A stretch of DNA of 64,000 nt from an uncultured Ruminococcus sp. (GCA_904393835.1 CAJFNC010000006.1:25622-89621); one strand, 5' to 3'; counted from the first letter of the stretch, positions 1 to 8,780 are shown. Made by a program: numbers and translations. The notes: a model not told the origin generated them from the letters alone.

Positions 1-2
1 AA

Positions 3-146
3 GTTGACGGTCATGTCAGCTGGGATCTTTGCCGTAAAATGAGAAGTTGCGGAGCGGATATTTTTGTTGCAGGCTCTTCGTCGGTATATTCTAAGGGTAT
101 TGATTTGGATCAAGCGGTAAAAAAGATGAAGGAGCTAATTAAATAA
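3..146 (+). CDS. Ribulose-phosphate 3-epimerase family protein, C-terminal fragment
   Basis: The reading frame enters from the left edge and stops at TAA 144-146, so only the last 47 residues are visible. They contain a VDGHVSW segment followed by GADIFVAGSSSVY. This matches the end of the TIM barrel in ribulose-phosphate 3-epimerases (VDGG..., then GAD-x-(F/L)VAG-S), where the phosphate is held. The family interconverts ribulose 5-phosphate and xylulose 5-phosphate, or related sugar phosphates. The second Gly of the usual VDGG is His here, so a relative acting on another pentulose phosphate is possible. It lies 16 nt upstream of a CDP-glycerol glycerophosphotransferase-type gene, which may mean that the two share a cell-surface polymer locus. 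Confidence 0.6.
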   Translation, partial: VDGHVSWDLCRKMRSCGADIFVAGSSSVYSKGIDLDQAVKKMKELIK

Positions 147-162
147 TTACGAGGTGTAAACT

Positions 163-1938
163 TTGGAGTACAATATAGGGATAAAAAAACTTATTATCAG
201 AGACAGAAAAATGACCATTACAATTATGGGTCAACTCAAAGATAAAGCAATCAATTCTCACTTTTTATCAAAACCTAAAATAGTACTGCATTTTATAAAT
301 GAAAAGGAGGACAGACGCATTCCGTTTGTCCTTTCTAATGTTACATGTGTTGACGGTAAATGTTTCTTTTCAGGAAAATATACATATCGTTTGGATCTTC
401 TTTTCTGGAAAACCAGAAAAGATTTGTTGCCGTTTGATATGTACCTTAATTTTTCGTTTGCAGATTATTATGAGGAAAAAATTAAGATTGACCTAACTCC
501 GGAAGAATTTGAAACAGACGAAAAATGTTTTGCTTTTTCCAATAATGTAAACAACTATCATTTTGTACCGAATAAGTTAAAAATCAATCATACAGCAGCA
601 GGCAGATTTATTGTAAAGTTTTTAAACTTCTGGCTTAAATTTGCTCAGTTTATTTTTGCAATAGCAATGCTTCCTCTCTTTGTGTTTGACGGTATTTTAC
701 GACTTACAGAAATAAAGCGTATGCCGGCAAAATTTAATGACGATAATCCGATTAAAAGATATTGTGCTTTTGTATTCTGGAGATTCTCTCAGGTATCTAC
801 CAATAAAATTGCTATTTGGACCGCTAAACGTTTTGTGTTTAAAAAATGTTATACGTTCTATAAACTCTTTTACAAGGTAGATAAAAATAAAATTAGTTTC
901 ATTTCACTTCGTCGTAATGATATCTCAGGTAACTTTGCTTTTGTTTACTCTAAAATTAAACATGATAAAAATTTAAAGCTTAACTTTATCCTCAATGAGC
1001 ATACCATTGCCAAAATGTCATTTAAGGAGATACGAAACTTTACAAAGGCATGCGCAACAAGTAAAATAGTGATTCTCGACGAATTTACACCGCAGATACA
1101 CTATATTGATTTGCGTCCGCAGACAAAACTTATTCAGTTATGGCATGCTTGCGGCGCATTTAAAACTTTCGGATTTACACGTCTTTCAAAGCCAAAAGGC
1201 TCTCCGCAGACTACCAGAAATCACCGAAGCTACGATTACGTGACTGTAAGTTCTGAATACTGCAAAAAATGTCACTCAGAGGGATTCGGTATTGCGACCG
1301 ATAATGTTGTCGCAACAGGTATTCCCAGAACCGACGTTTTCTTTGATGAACGATACAAACAGGCGGCAAGAAATAAATTCTATGAAGCCCATCCGAATTT
1401 TAAGGGTAAAAAAATCATTTTGTTTGCTCCTACGTTCCGCGGGATGGTAAAAGAAACAGCATACTATCCGACAGAAATGTTTGACTTAAACGAAGTATGC
1501 AAAAAGCTGCCTAATGATTATGCTATAATAGTGAAGCACCATCCGTTTGTTAAAGACATTCAGTCTATCTCTAAAGAGTATGAAGACAGAGTAATAGATT
1601 TGTCGCAAGACACTGAATTAAATGATTTGCTCTTTGTTACCGATGTAATTATTACAGACTATTCATCACTCGTATTTGAAGCTTCACTACTTGATATTCC
1701 AATGGTGTTTTATGTATTCGACCTTGAAAAATATATCCGTGAACGTGATTTCTACTTTGATTTCAAGCTTTACGCACCGGGTAAGATTGTGTATTCTCAA
1801 GAACAGCTAATCAACGCAATTATAGACGGCTATTTCAGCACCGAAAGAATAAAACCGTTTGCGGATATGTTCTTTGACTACCGTGACGGCAAGTCAACGG
1901 ACAGGGTAGTAAAACTTATTTACGATAATTTGAAATAA
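163..1938 (+). CDS. CDP-glycerol glycerophosphotransferase family protein (TagB/TagF-like)
   Basis: Start is TTG at 163, with GAGGTG six bases upstream. The 591-residue protein carries the Glyphos_transf signatures in order: LWHACGAFK near residue 326, TGIPRTD near 385, FAPTFRG near 420, VKHHPF near 457 and ITDYSSLVFEA near 497. Enzymes of this family transfer glycerol phosphate (or ribitol phosphate) from a CDP-alditol to a teichoic-acid-like acceptor on the cytoplasmic face of the membrane. A hydrophobic stretch around 160-180 (FAQFIFAIAMLPLFVF) probably associates with the membrane. The first ~150 residues are not recognised. Whether it primes, polymerises or decorates a polymer, and which alditol it uses, cannot be told from sequence. 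It ends just before the infC promoter. Confidence 0.85.
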   Translation: MEYNIGIKKLIIRDRKMTITIMGQLKDKAINSHFLSKPKIVLHFINEKEDRRIPFVLSNVTCVDGKCFFSGKYTYRLDLLFWKTRKDLLPFDMYLNFSFADYYEEKIKIDLTPEEFETDEKCFAFSNNVNNYHFVPNKLKINHTAAGRFIVKFLNFWLKFAQFIFAIAMLPLFVFDGILRLTEIKRMPAKFNDDNPIKRYCAFVFWRFSQVSTNKIAIWTAKRFVFKKCYTFYKLFYKVDKNKISFISLRRNDISGNFAFVYSKIKHDKNLKLNFILNEHTIAKMSFKEIRNFTKACATSKIVILDEFTPQIHYIDLRPQTKLIQLWHACGAFKTFGFTRLSKPKGSPQTTRNHRSYDYVTVSSEYCKKCHSEGFGIATDNVVATGIPRTDVFFDERYKQAARNKFYEAHPNFKGKKIILFAPTFRGMVKETAYYPTEMFDLNEVCKKLPNDYAIIVKHHPFVKDIQSISKEYEDRVIDLSQDTELNDLLFVTDVIITDYSSLVFEASLLDIPMVFYVFDLEKYIRERDFYFDFKLYAPGKIVYSQEQLINAIIDGYFSTERIKPFADMFFDYRDGKSTDRVVKLIYDNLK

Positions 1939-1942
1939 ATAC

Positions 1943-1971
1943 TTGACAAACAACATAACTTGTGGTATTCT
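1943..1971 (+). promoter_or_regulatory. Sigma-A-type promoter of infC-rpmI-rplT
   Basis: TTGACA at 1943-1948 and TATTCT at 1966-1971 are separated by exactly 17 bases. Transcription would start near 1978, giving a leader of about 160 nt before infC. Confidence 0.75.
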
Positions 1972-1977
1972 ATATAG

Positions 1978-2137
1978 GAAAATAAAGCAAAGCAGAAATG
2001 CTTTCACCTGTGGGGTGTCGTCTGCACGGGTCAATACCTTAACTGTTTATGCGGTATAGTTATGTATTGAAGTGCGGACGGAATGTGTTTCTGTCCGCAT
2101 TATTTATTATTATGGAGTACTTTGGAGGTGCTTAACC
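1978..2137 (+). ncRNA. Putative L20-type autoregulatory leader with attenuator
   Basis: The infC leader can fold into several elements. A small hairpin with a GAAA tetraloop lies at 1989-2004 (AAAGCA/TGCTTT). ATACC near 2034 can pair with GGTAT near 2053. An intrinsic-terminator-like hairpin at 2073-2099 (TGCGGACGGAA with TTCTGTCCGCA, 11 bp including one G-T) is followed by TTATTTATTATT. An upstream strand CGTCTGCAC (2019-2027) can instead pair with GTGCGGACG (2072-2080), which would break the terminator. Such alternative pairing upstream of infC is the known architecture of the L20 leader in Firmicutes, where excess ribosomal protein L20 promotes termination. Assignment to the Rfam L20_leader family is inferred from position and fold, not from a covariance search. 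Confidence 0.7.
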
Positions 2138-2659
2138 ATCAGCAAGAAAGATAATATTCAGATTAACGAAGAAATCCGCGACAAAGAGCTCAGAGTAATC
2201 AGCTCAGACGGTCAACAACTCGGTATTATGTCAGCAAAGGATGCCTTGAATTTAGCAGAGCAGAAAAACCTTGACTTGGTCAAAATAGCTCCCAAAAGCA
2301 ATCCGCCCGTATGTAAAATTATGGATTACGGTAAATACCGTTTTGAACAGGCTAAAAGAGAAAAGGAAGCAAGAAAAAATCAACGCGTAATTGATATCAA
2401 GGAAGTAAGACTTTCTCTCAATATTGATACTCACGATTTTAATACAAAGCTTAACAACGCTCTTAAATTTATCAAACATGGCGACAAAGTAAAGGTTTCA
2501 ATCCGTTTCAGAGGTCGTGAAATGGGACATCCCGAAATCGGTCTTGACACAATGAAACGTTTTGCAGACGCTTGCAGTGAAGTTGCCGTAATTGAAAAGC
2601 CTGCTAAACTTGAGGGTCGTAGTATGCTTATGTTTCTTGCGCCAAAGTCCAATAAGTAA
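2138..2659 (+). CDS. infC: Translation initiation factor IF-3
   Basis: IF-3 binds the 30S subunit, prevents premature 50S joining and checks the start codon and initiator tRNA. The N-terminal domain (INEEIRDKELRVI...) and the C-terminal domain (VSIRFRGREMGHPEIG) are both complete. The ORF track opens at GTG 2072 inside the leader hairpin, but the SD GGAGGTG (2124-2130) is followed seven bases later by ATC AGC AAG AAA. No ATG, GTG or TTG occurs in frame between the SD and the conserved start of the protein. I therefore place the start at ATC 2138 (173 aa). Non-canonical AUU/AUC initiation is well known for infC and lets IF-3 repress its own translation. First gene of infC-rpmI-rplT. Confidence 0.93.
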   Translation: MSKKDNIQINEEIRDKELRVISSDGQQLGIMSAKDALNLAEQKNLDLVKIAPKSNPPVCKIMDYGKYRFEQAKREKEARKNQRVIDIKEVRLSLNIDTHDFNTKLNNALKFIKHGDKVKVSIRFRGREMGHPEIGLDTMKRFADACSEVAVIEKPAKLEGRSMLMFLAPKSNK

Positions 2660-2679
2660 TTAAAGGGAGGATTTTTAAT

Positions 2680-2877
2680 ATGCCTAAAATTAAAACACAT
2701 AGCGGTGCTAAAAAACGTTTTAAACTTTCTAAAAACGGAAAAGTTATCCGTGCTCACGCAAATAAAAGTCACATCTTGAATAAAAAGACAAGAAAGCGTA
2801 AAAGAGGTTTGCGCCAGACAGCAGTTACTGACAAGACAAATACTGCTCAGATCAAGCGTTTAGTTCCTTACAAATAA
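2680..2877 (+). CDS. rpmI: 50S ribosomal protein L35
   Basis: This 65-residue, very basic protein begins MPKIKTHSGAKKRFK, the standard L35 start, and has the usual family length. A GGGAGG site sits 9 bases before the ATG. It lies between infC and rplT, the usual arrangement, and is probably co-transcribed and controlled by L20 through the leader. Confidence 0.97.
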   Translation: MPKIKTHSGAKKRFKLSKNGKVIRAHANKSHILNKKTRKRKRGLRQTAVTDKTNTAQIKRLVPYK

Positions 2878-2928
2878 TTACGACTTTTCGCTTAACCTAT
2901 TAAATCTACTAATCGGAGGTAACATATA

Positions 2929-3279
2929 ATGGCACGTGTAAAGGGTGCGATGATGACTCGCAAAAGAAGAAAAAAGACATTAAAGCTTGCCAAGGGCTAC
3001 TGGGGTGCAAAATCAAGACACTTTAAAATGGCTAAACAGGCCGTAATGAAGTCAGGCAACTATGCTTATATCGGCCGTAAGCAGAGAAAGAGAGATTTCC
3101 GTCGTCTTTGGATTACTCGTATTTCTGCTGCCTGCAAAGCTAACGGTATGAACTATTCTACATTTATGAACGGTCTTAAAAAGGCCGGCATTACACTTAA
3201 TCGTAAAATGCTCTCTGAAATCGCAATTTCAGATCCTGCAGCTTTCACATCACTTGTAGAAAAGGCTAAGAATGCTTAA
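2929..3279 (+). CDS. rplT: 50S ribosomal protein L20
   Basis: The 116-residue basic protein has the L20 features [15 protein letters not shown] at the N terminus and [11 protein letters not shown], with the full family length. L20 is an early-assembly 23S rRNA binding protein. In Firmicutes and proteobacteria it also represses this operon by binding the leader mRNA. SD CGGAGGT lies before the ATG. A strong hairpin follows the stop. Confidence 0.97.
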   Translation: MARVKGAMMTRKRRKKTLKLAKGYWGAKSRHFKMAKQAVMKSGNYAYIGRKQRKRDFRRLWITRISAACKANGMNYSTFMNGLKKAGITLNRKMLSEIAISDPAAFTSLVEKAKNA

Positions 3280-3292
3280 TTTATCTTAATTG

Positions 3293-3330
3293 TAATTGCG
3301 TTTGGTTTTGCCAAGCGCAATTACTTATTT
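3293..3330 (+). terminator. Intrinsic terminator after rplT
   Basis: TAATTGCG (3293-3300) pairs with CGCAATTA (3316-3323). The stem is extended inward by TTTGG/CCAAG and followed by a T-rich CTTATTTT. It closes the ribosomal protein operon 15 bases before the SD of the next gene. Confidence 0.8.
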
Positions 3331-3344
3331 TAGGGAGAATAACT

Positions 3345-4127
3345 ATGTTTGTTCTTAAAAGTAAAGATAATGCCGTTGTTAAAAGCACCGTAAAGCTCAA
3401 AAAAAGCGCCAGAGCCCGCCGAGAGAGCGGGTTATTTATTGCGGAAGGTGTACGGGTTTGCTATGATGCTGTTTTGAGCAACGCGAATGTTGTAAAATTT
3501 TTTTCGACAGAAAATGCTATGGAAAAGCATCGTGAAATTTTTGATAAAATTTCTGAAGTTGCCGATAAAACTATACTTGTCACTCCCGCAGTTTTTGCTC
3601 AAATCAGTGATACTCAGTCGCCGCAAGGCTTTCTTTGTGTTATAAAAACACTTGACAAAATTAGTCAGTTTGATACAATTAAAAATAGCGGAAAATTTCT
3701 TGCGCTCGAAAATGTGCAAGATCCTAATAATTTGGGCACTGTTTTACGTTCCGCGGAGGCTTTTGCTATAAGCGGAATTATTATGTCTAAGGATTGCTGC
3801 GATATTTACAATCCAAAGGTTGTCCGCGGCAGTATGGGAGCCGTGTTCAGACTTCCGTTTCTTATTTGCGATACAATAAAGGATTTCCTATATGCAAATC
3901 CGCAAATTACTTCTTTTGCGGCTGTTGTTGACAGTAATGCTGAAAAAATTACCGATGTTCAATTTGTCGCTCCGTGTGTTGTGGTTATCGGAAACGAGGG
4001 AAACGGCCTTTTGCAGACTACAGTTGACAGTTGCAGCCAAAAAATTACAATACCTATGACAGGAAAGGCTGAATCACTCAACGCCTCTGTAGCTGCATCA
4101 ATTATTATTTGGGAAATGATAAAATGA
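3345..4127 (+). CDS. TrmH/SpoU-family rRNA 2'-O-methyltransferase
   Basis: A 260-residue SPOUT methyltransferase. The N-terminal ~100 residues resemble the RNA-binding SpoU_sub_bind domain. The catalytic knot domain shows motif 1 (NLGTVLRSAEAF near residue 128), motif 2 (VVVIGNEGNGL near 210) and motif 3 (IPMTGKAESLNASVA near 232). These make up the SAM-binding knot and the Asn/Arg/Ser catalytic set. Proteins of this type methylate the ribose 2'-O of rRNA. Location after rplT resembles B. subtilis ysgA. The exact target nucleotide (RlmB-like or other) is not determinable. The stop TGA overlaps the dprA start ATG. Confidence 0.88.
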   Translation: MFVLKSKDNAVVKSTVKLKKSARARRESGLFIAEGVRVCYDAVLSNANVVKFFSTENAMEKHREIFDKISEVADKTILVTPAVFAQISDTQSPQGFLCVIKTLDKISQFDTIKNSGKFLALENVQDPNNLGTVLRSAEAFAISGIIMSKDCCDIYNPKVVRGSMGAVFRLPFLICDTIKDFLYANPQITSFAAVVDSNAEKITDVQFVAPCVVVIGNEGNGLLQTTVDSCSQKITIPMTGKAESLNASVAASIIIWEMIK

Positions 4128-5368
4128 TTTCTGATAATGCAAAATATTGGATATGGATAGTATCCGCTTTAGGCTATGATAATATTAAAGTAAAGCGACT
4201 TTACGAACTCTACACCGATATTTCCGAGTTTTACGAAGGCGGAGAGCGTGAATGGCGCTTTTGCGGCATTTTATCTCAACGTGAGCTTGAAAAATTGTCC
4301 GAAACAAGTATAGATAATTCTCAAAACGTAATTGACAGATGCAAACAGCTCAATTATTCAATTATCTGCATTGATGACACCTTATTTCCCAATTGTTTAA
4401 GGAATATTGAGGATTCGCCTGCACTCATATACGTAAACGGTCATCTTCCTAATCTTGACAACCGATTGACTATCGGTGTTGTAGGTACACGCCGTGCTAC
4501 CAAGTACGGACTTGAAAATTCCTACAAAATAGCCTACGCGTTGGCAAAATACGGAGTTACCATAATCAGCGGAGGAGCGCTGGGCGTTGATTGTGCATCT
4601 CACCGTGGTGCGCTTGCCTGCGACGGTGTTACCGTTTGCGTAAGAGGCTGCGGTATAAACTGCGACTATTTAAGGGATAATATGCAGATGAGAAACAGCA
4701 TTACAAAACGCGGTGCGGTTATATCAGAATACCCGCCCGATGAAACACCGAGAAATTACTATTTTCCGCAGAGAAACAGAATAATTTCTGCATTGTCAGA
4801 CGGCTTGCTGGTGATTGAAGCAGGTGCAAAAAGCGGTTCGCTTATAACGGCAAACCTGGCTTTGGAACAGGGCAAAGAGGTTTTTGCTTTGCTCGGTAAC
4901 AACAGTCCTCAAAACGAGGGTTCTAACAATCGCATAAAAGAGGGAACGGCAATACCGATAACCGATTTTATGGATATATTAAATCATTTTGATAATTTAT
5001 ACGCCACCAACGGCGATGTTGATTTTGATGAAATTTCATTTGAAGACATAGAAGCCATACCTGTTAAAGGTAAAGTGATGTTCGCTAAAACAAATGACAA
5101 TGATACAAAAAAGGTAAAAGTAAGAAAAGTAAAATTTGAAACGGTAAAACCTGAATCAAAACCCGTTCACAAAGAAAATTTAAATTTGAATACTACTGCT
5201 CAAATGGTTTATCAATACATAACCAATGAGCCTGTTCATATAGATAAAATATCAGCAGATTTACAGATTCCCGTATATAAAGTATTAACAGCACTCACAG
5301 AGCTGGAAATGAAACAGCTCATACAGGCACATCAGGGAAGATTATATACATTAAAAAACGGAGGTTAA
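4124..5368 (+). CDS. dprA: DNA processing protein DprA/Smf
   Basis: DprA binds incoming single-stranded DNA and loads RecA during natural transformation. The protein has an N-terminal helix-hairpin region, then the Rossmann-like core: GVVGTRRATKYG, IISGGALGVDCASHRGAL and VIEAGAKSGSLITANLALEQG. After a lysine-rich linker comes a C-terminal winged helix (about residues 350-414, TAQMVYQYI...). The track start (TTG 4109) lies inside the upstream gene. ATG 4124 overlaps its TGA as ATGA and gives 414 aa, the more natural start. The order dprA-topA-trmFO is common in Firmicutes. DprA also occurs in bacteria not known to be competent, so its presence does not prove transformability. Confidence 0.94.
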   Translation: MISDNAKYWIWIVSALGYDNIKVKRLYELYTDISEFYEGGEREWRFCGILSQRELEKLSETSIDNSQNVIDRCKQLNYSIICIDDTLFPNCLRNIEDSPALIYVNGHLPNLDNRLTIGVVGTRRATKYGLENSYKIAYALAKYGVTIISGGALGVDCASHRGALACDGVTVCVRGCGINCDYLRDNMQMRNSITKRGAVISEYPPDETPRNYYFPQRNRIISALSDGLLVIEAGAKSGSLITANLALEQGKEVFALLGNNSPQNEGSNNRIKEGTAIPITDFMDILNHFDNLYATNGDVDFDEISFEDIEAIPVKGKVMFAKTNDNDTKKVKVRKVKFETVKPESKPVHKENLNLNTTAQMVYQYITNEPVHIDKISADLQIPVYKVLTALTELEMKQLIQAHQGRLYTLKNGG

Positions 5369-5370
5369 TA

Positions 5371-7461
5371 ATGTCAGATTTGGTAATAGTGGAGTCTCCG
5401 GCAAAAGCTAAGACAATCAAAAAATATTTGGGCAGCAACTATGAGGTTGTTGCGTCAATGGGTCATGTTCGCGACCTGCCTAAAGCACGTTTAAGCGTGG
5501 ATATAAAAAATCATTTCGCTCCTAAGTACGAAATAATTAAAGGTAAAGAAAAACTCGTAAAAGAACTGAAAACACTCGCAAGTGAAAGCGAAAATATATA
5601 TCTTGCAACCGACCCTGATAGGGAGGGAGAGGCAATTTCATGGCATTTGGCTTACATTCTCGGCTTGCCTGAGGATTACAACAAGCGTGTGGAATTTACC
5701 GAAATCACAAAAAACGGTGTAAAAAACGGAATGGATCATCCTCGTTTAATCAATACAAATCTTGTAAATGCACAACAGGCAAGAAGAATCCTCGACCGTC
5801 TTGTAGGTTACAAACTCAGTCCGTTTGTTTCTCAAAAAATCCGTCGAGGACTTTCTGCGGGGCGTGTTCAGTCTGTTGCGCTCAGAATTATAGTTGACAG
5901 AGAGGAACAGATTAGGAAATTTAAGCCCGAAGAATATTGGTCAATTGACGCTAAATTTATTCCCAAAGGCAGCAGAAAAGCGTTTGCAGCCTCGCTTTAC
6001 GCAGACGCTAACGGTAAAATTAAAATTGAGAACGCGCAACAGGCAGATAAAATTGAATCTGATTTGCAGGGCGCTGAATATATGATCACGAAAGTAAAGC
6101 ACGGCACACGTAAAAAATCTCCTGCGCCGCCGTTTATTACTTCTACTTTACAGCAGGAAGCCTCAAGAAAGCTCGGCTTTCAGTCCAGGAGAACAATGAA
6201 GGTTGCTCAGGAACTTTACGAAGGCGTTGAAATTGAAGGAATGGGCGCAACAGGTCTTATTACCTATATGAGAACCGACTCTCTGAGAATTTCGGAAGTT
6301 GCAATTGCGGAAGTAACCGGATATATCGACAAAAAGTTCGGCAGTGAGTATCTGCCTGCAAAACCTCGTCACTTCAAGTCAAGGAACAACGCTCAAGACG
6401 GTCACGAGGCAATAAGACCGTCAATGCCGTCGCTTGAGCCCGATTCAATCAAAAGCAGCCTTACGTCGGACCAGTATAAGCTGTATAAGCTCATCTGGAA
6501 TCGATTTACAGCATCACAGATGGCTGATTGTATTCAGAAAACCACTCAGGCAGACATCGAGGCTAACGGTTATATTTTCAAAGCGTCGGGTTATTATGTT
6601 GAATTTCCGGGCTTTACAACTCTATATGTTGAGGGTAAGGACGAGGCTGAAGAAAAATCTTCTCAGCTTCCTCCTCTTGAAAAAAATATGCCTGTTCGCT
6701 GTAAAGAATTAAAAAAGAATCAGCACTTTACTCAGCCGCCTGCAAGATACACGGAAGCATCTTTAATCAAGGCGTTAGAGGAATACGGAATAGGTCGTCC
6801 GTCAACATACGCGGCTACGATTACAACAATTACAAGCCGTGAATACGTAAAGCGTGAGGCTAAGAGCTTGGTGCCGACAGAACTCGGCGAAGTTCTGACC
6901 AAGCTGATGAAAGAGCGATTTCCCAAAATAGTAAATGTAAAGTTTACGGCACAAATGGAGGAGTCTCTCGATAAGGTAGAAAACGGCGAAGAAGAGTGGG
7001 TTAAAGTTCTTGACGACTTCTATGAAGATTTTGATAAAACACTCAAAAAGGCAAAAACCGAGATGGAGGGCGTCAAACTCAAGCTCAAAGAAGATGAAAC
7101 CGATATCATCTGCGAAAAATGCGGAAGAAAAATGGTCGTAAAAGTTGGCAGATACGGTAAATTCATCGCTTGCCCGGGTTATCCCGAGTGCAAAAATATA
7201 AAAAAGTATGTTGAAAAAACAGGCGTAACCTGCCCAAAATGCGGAGGCGACGTAATTGTCAAGCACACCAAGACAAAGCGTGTTTTTTACGGCTGTTCAA
7301 ATTACCCCGAATGTGACTTTGTAAGTTGGAATGAACCGACAAATGAAAGATGTCCGCAGTGCGGTGAAATTCTTTATAAGAAAAAGGGTAAAAAACCTGT
7401 GTTATTCTGTGCAAAGGAAGGCTGTGGCTTTACAAAAACTGTAGCCGCAGATGAAAAATGA
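5371..7461 (+). CDS. topA: DNA topoisomerase I (type IA)
   Basis: Relaxes negative supercoils by breaking one strand through a tyrosine. The Toprim domain starts with VIVESPAKAKTIKKYLG and contains DPDREGEAISWH. The active-site Tyr is in GLITYMRTDS at about residue 299. The later core has GHEAIRPS and KALEEYGIGRPSTYA. The C-terminal part holds three zinc-ribbon repeats: CEKCG...CPGYPEC, CPKCG...CSNYPEC and CPQCG...CAKEGC. The length of 696 aa is typical. The SD GGAGG lies in the last codons of dprA, two bases separate the genes, and the stop overlaps trmFO (ATGA). Confidence 0.97.
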   Translation: MSDLVIVESPAKAKTIKKYLGSNYEVVASMGHVRDLPKARLSVDIKNHFAPKYEIIKGKEKLVKELKTLASESENIYLATDPDREGEAISWHLAYILGLPEDYNKRVEFTEITKNGVKNGMDHPRLINTNLVNAQQARRILDRLVGYKLSPFVSQKIRRGLSAGRVQSVALRIIVDREEQIRKFKPEEYWSIDAKFIPKGSRKAFAASLYADANGKIKIENAQQADKIESDLQGAEYMITKVKHGTRKKSPAPPFITSTLQQEASRKLGFQSRRTMKVAQELYEGVEIEGMGATGLITYMRTDSLRISEVAIAEVTGYIDKKFGSEYLPAKPRHFKSRNNAQDGHEAIRPSMPSLEPDSIKSSLTSDQYKLYKLIWNRFTASQMADCIQKTTQADIEANGYIFKASGYYVEFPGFTTLYVEGKDEAEEKSSQLPPLEKNMPVRCKELKKNQHFTQPPARYTEASLIKALEEYGIGRPSTYAATITTITSREYVKREAKSLVPTELGEVLTKLMKERFPKIVNVKFTAQMEESLDKVENGEEEWVKVLDDFYEDFDKTLKKAKTEMEGVKLKLKEDETDIICEKCGRKMVVKVGRYGKFIACPGYPECKNIKKYVEKTGVTCPKCGGDVIVKHTKTKRVFYGCSNYPECDFVSWNEPTNERCPQCGEILYKKKGKKPVLFCAKEGCGFTKTVAADEK

Positions 7462-8777
7462 TATATATAAACGTAATCGGCGGCGGACTTGCAGGTTGTG
7501 AGGCGGCAATGCAGATCGCATCGCGCGGAATAAATGTCCGTTTGTACGAAATGAAACCGAATAAAAAAACACCTGCTCACTCAACGAATAAATTAGGAGA
7601 ACTTGTGTGCTCAAATTCTCTCAAAGCCATGCGGGTAGAAAGTGCGGCGGGTTTGCTCAAAGAGGAAATGCGCCGATTGAACTCATTCCTCATCAAATGC
7701 GCCGGACAGTGCAGAGTACCGGCAGGCGGTGCTCTGGCTGTTGACCGTGAAATTTTTTCAGACTTGATTACAAAAGGAGTCATGGATAATCCGCTGATTG
7801 AAGTAATCAGCGAAGAAATCGCTGAAATTCCGAATGATGCGGTTACGGTTATTGCTACAGGTCCGCTAACCGCTGATGCGCTTGCTCAAAAAATTAAAGA
7901 GCTTACTGGCAATACGCTTTCATTTTTTGACGCGGCGGCTCCGATAGTCACTGCTGAAAGTATTGATATGGAATACGCCTTTTTTGCTTCTCGTTATGAT
8001 AAGGGCGACGGTGACGATTATATTAATTGTCCGATGAATAAGACTGAGTATGAGACGTTTTATAACGAGCTTATAAGCGCCGAACGTGCTCCGCTTCACG
8101 ACTTTGATGTTCAAAACCCAAAGGTTTACGAGGGGTGTATGCCTATCGAGGTAATGGCGCAGCGCGGTGAAAATACAATTCGTTTTGGCCCTATGAAGCC
8201 GGTAGGCTTGATTAATCCAAAAACAGGTCACAGACCATGGGCGGTTCTTCAATTGCGCAAAGAAAACGCAGCCGGAACAATGTACAATCTTGTAGGTTTT
8301 CAGACAAATCTTAAATTTCCTGAACAAAAGAGAGTATTTTCTCTTATACCTGCGTTGCATAATGCGGATTTTGTCCGCTACGGTGTAATGCATAGAAATA
8401 CTTTCATTTGCTCCCCAAAGTGCCTTAATGCAGATTTTTCTTTCAGAGAAAATAAAAATCTGTTTTTTGCAGGACAGCTCACAGGAGTTGAGGGGTATAT
8501 GGAATCTGCCGCTTCGGGTCTTATTGCAGGAATTAACGCTGCAAATACAGTACTTGGCAAAAATAAGATTGTATTGCCGAAAGAAACAATGATTGGCGCT
8601 CTTGCCGGATATATTTCCGATGAAACTGTAAGCAATTTTCAACCAATGGGTGCTAATTTCGGAATTTTGCCGGAACTTGTTGACAGACCGCGTGATAAAA
8701 AGGAAAGAGGCGCAGCATATGCAAAGCGCGCATTAGAGGCTTTAGACAGGTATATACAACATGAATTAGAGGTATGA
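7458..8777 (+). CDS. trmFO: Methylenetetrahydrofolate-tRNA (uracil-5-)-methyltransferase TrmFO
   Basis: Makes ribothymidine at U54 of tRNA using methylene-THF and FADH2, the route typical of Gram-positives in place of SAM-dependent TrmA. The protein starts with an FAD-binding GGGLAGCEAA (residues 6-15) and a RLYEMKP segment. The C-terminal flavin-binding region includes GVEGYMESAASGLIAG. The 439-residue length and position right after topA fit the family. Its start codon overlaps the topA stop. Folate chemistry links it to fhs at 59 kb, but the two are not in one operon. Confidence 0.96.
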   Translation: MIYINVIGGGLAGCEAAMQIASRGINVRLYEMKPNKKTPAHSTNKLGELVCSNSLKAMRVESAAGLLKEEMRRLNSFLIKCAGQCRVPAGGALAVDREIFSDLITKGVMDNPLIEVISEEIAEIPNDAVTVIATGPLTADALAQKIKELTGNTLSFFDAAAPIVTAESIDMEYAFFASRYDKGDGDDYINCPMNKTEYETFYNELISAERAPLHDFDVQNPKVYEGCMPIEVMAQRGENTIRFGPMKPVGLINPKTGHRPWAVLQLRKENAAGTMYNLVGFQTNLKFPEQKRVFSLIPALHNADFVRYGVMHRNTFICSPKCLNADFSFRENKNLFFAGQLTGVEGYMESAASGLIAGINAANTVLGKNKIVLPKETMIGALAGYISDETVSNFQPMGANFGILPELVDRPRDKKERGAAYAKRALEALDRYIQHELEV

Positions 8778-8780
8778 TAT

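Noticed and set aside
6802-7266. 154-aa minus-strand ORF opposite topA
   Set aside because: Shadow of the topA zinc-ribbon region. Cys/Phe-rich translation is an antisense artefact.
7920-8642. 240-aa minus-strand ORF opposite trmFO
   Set aside because: Lies wholly inside a well-supported trmFO gene, has no recognisable family features and no ribosome binding site.
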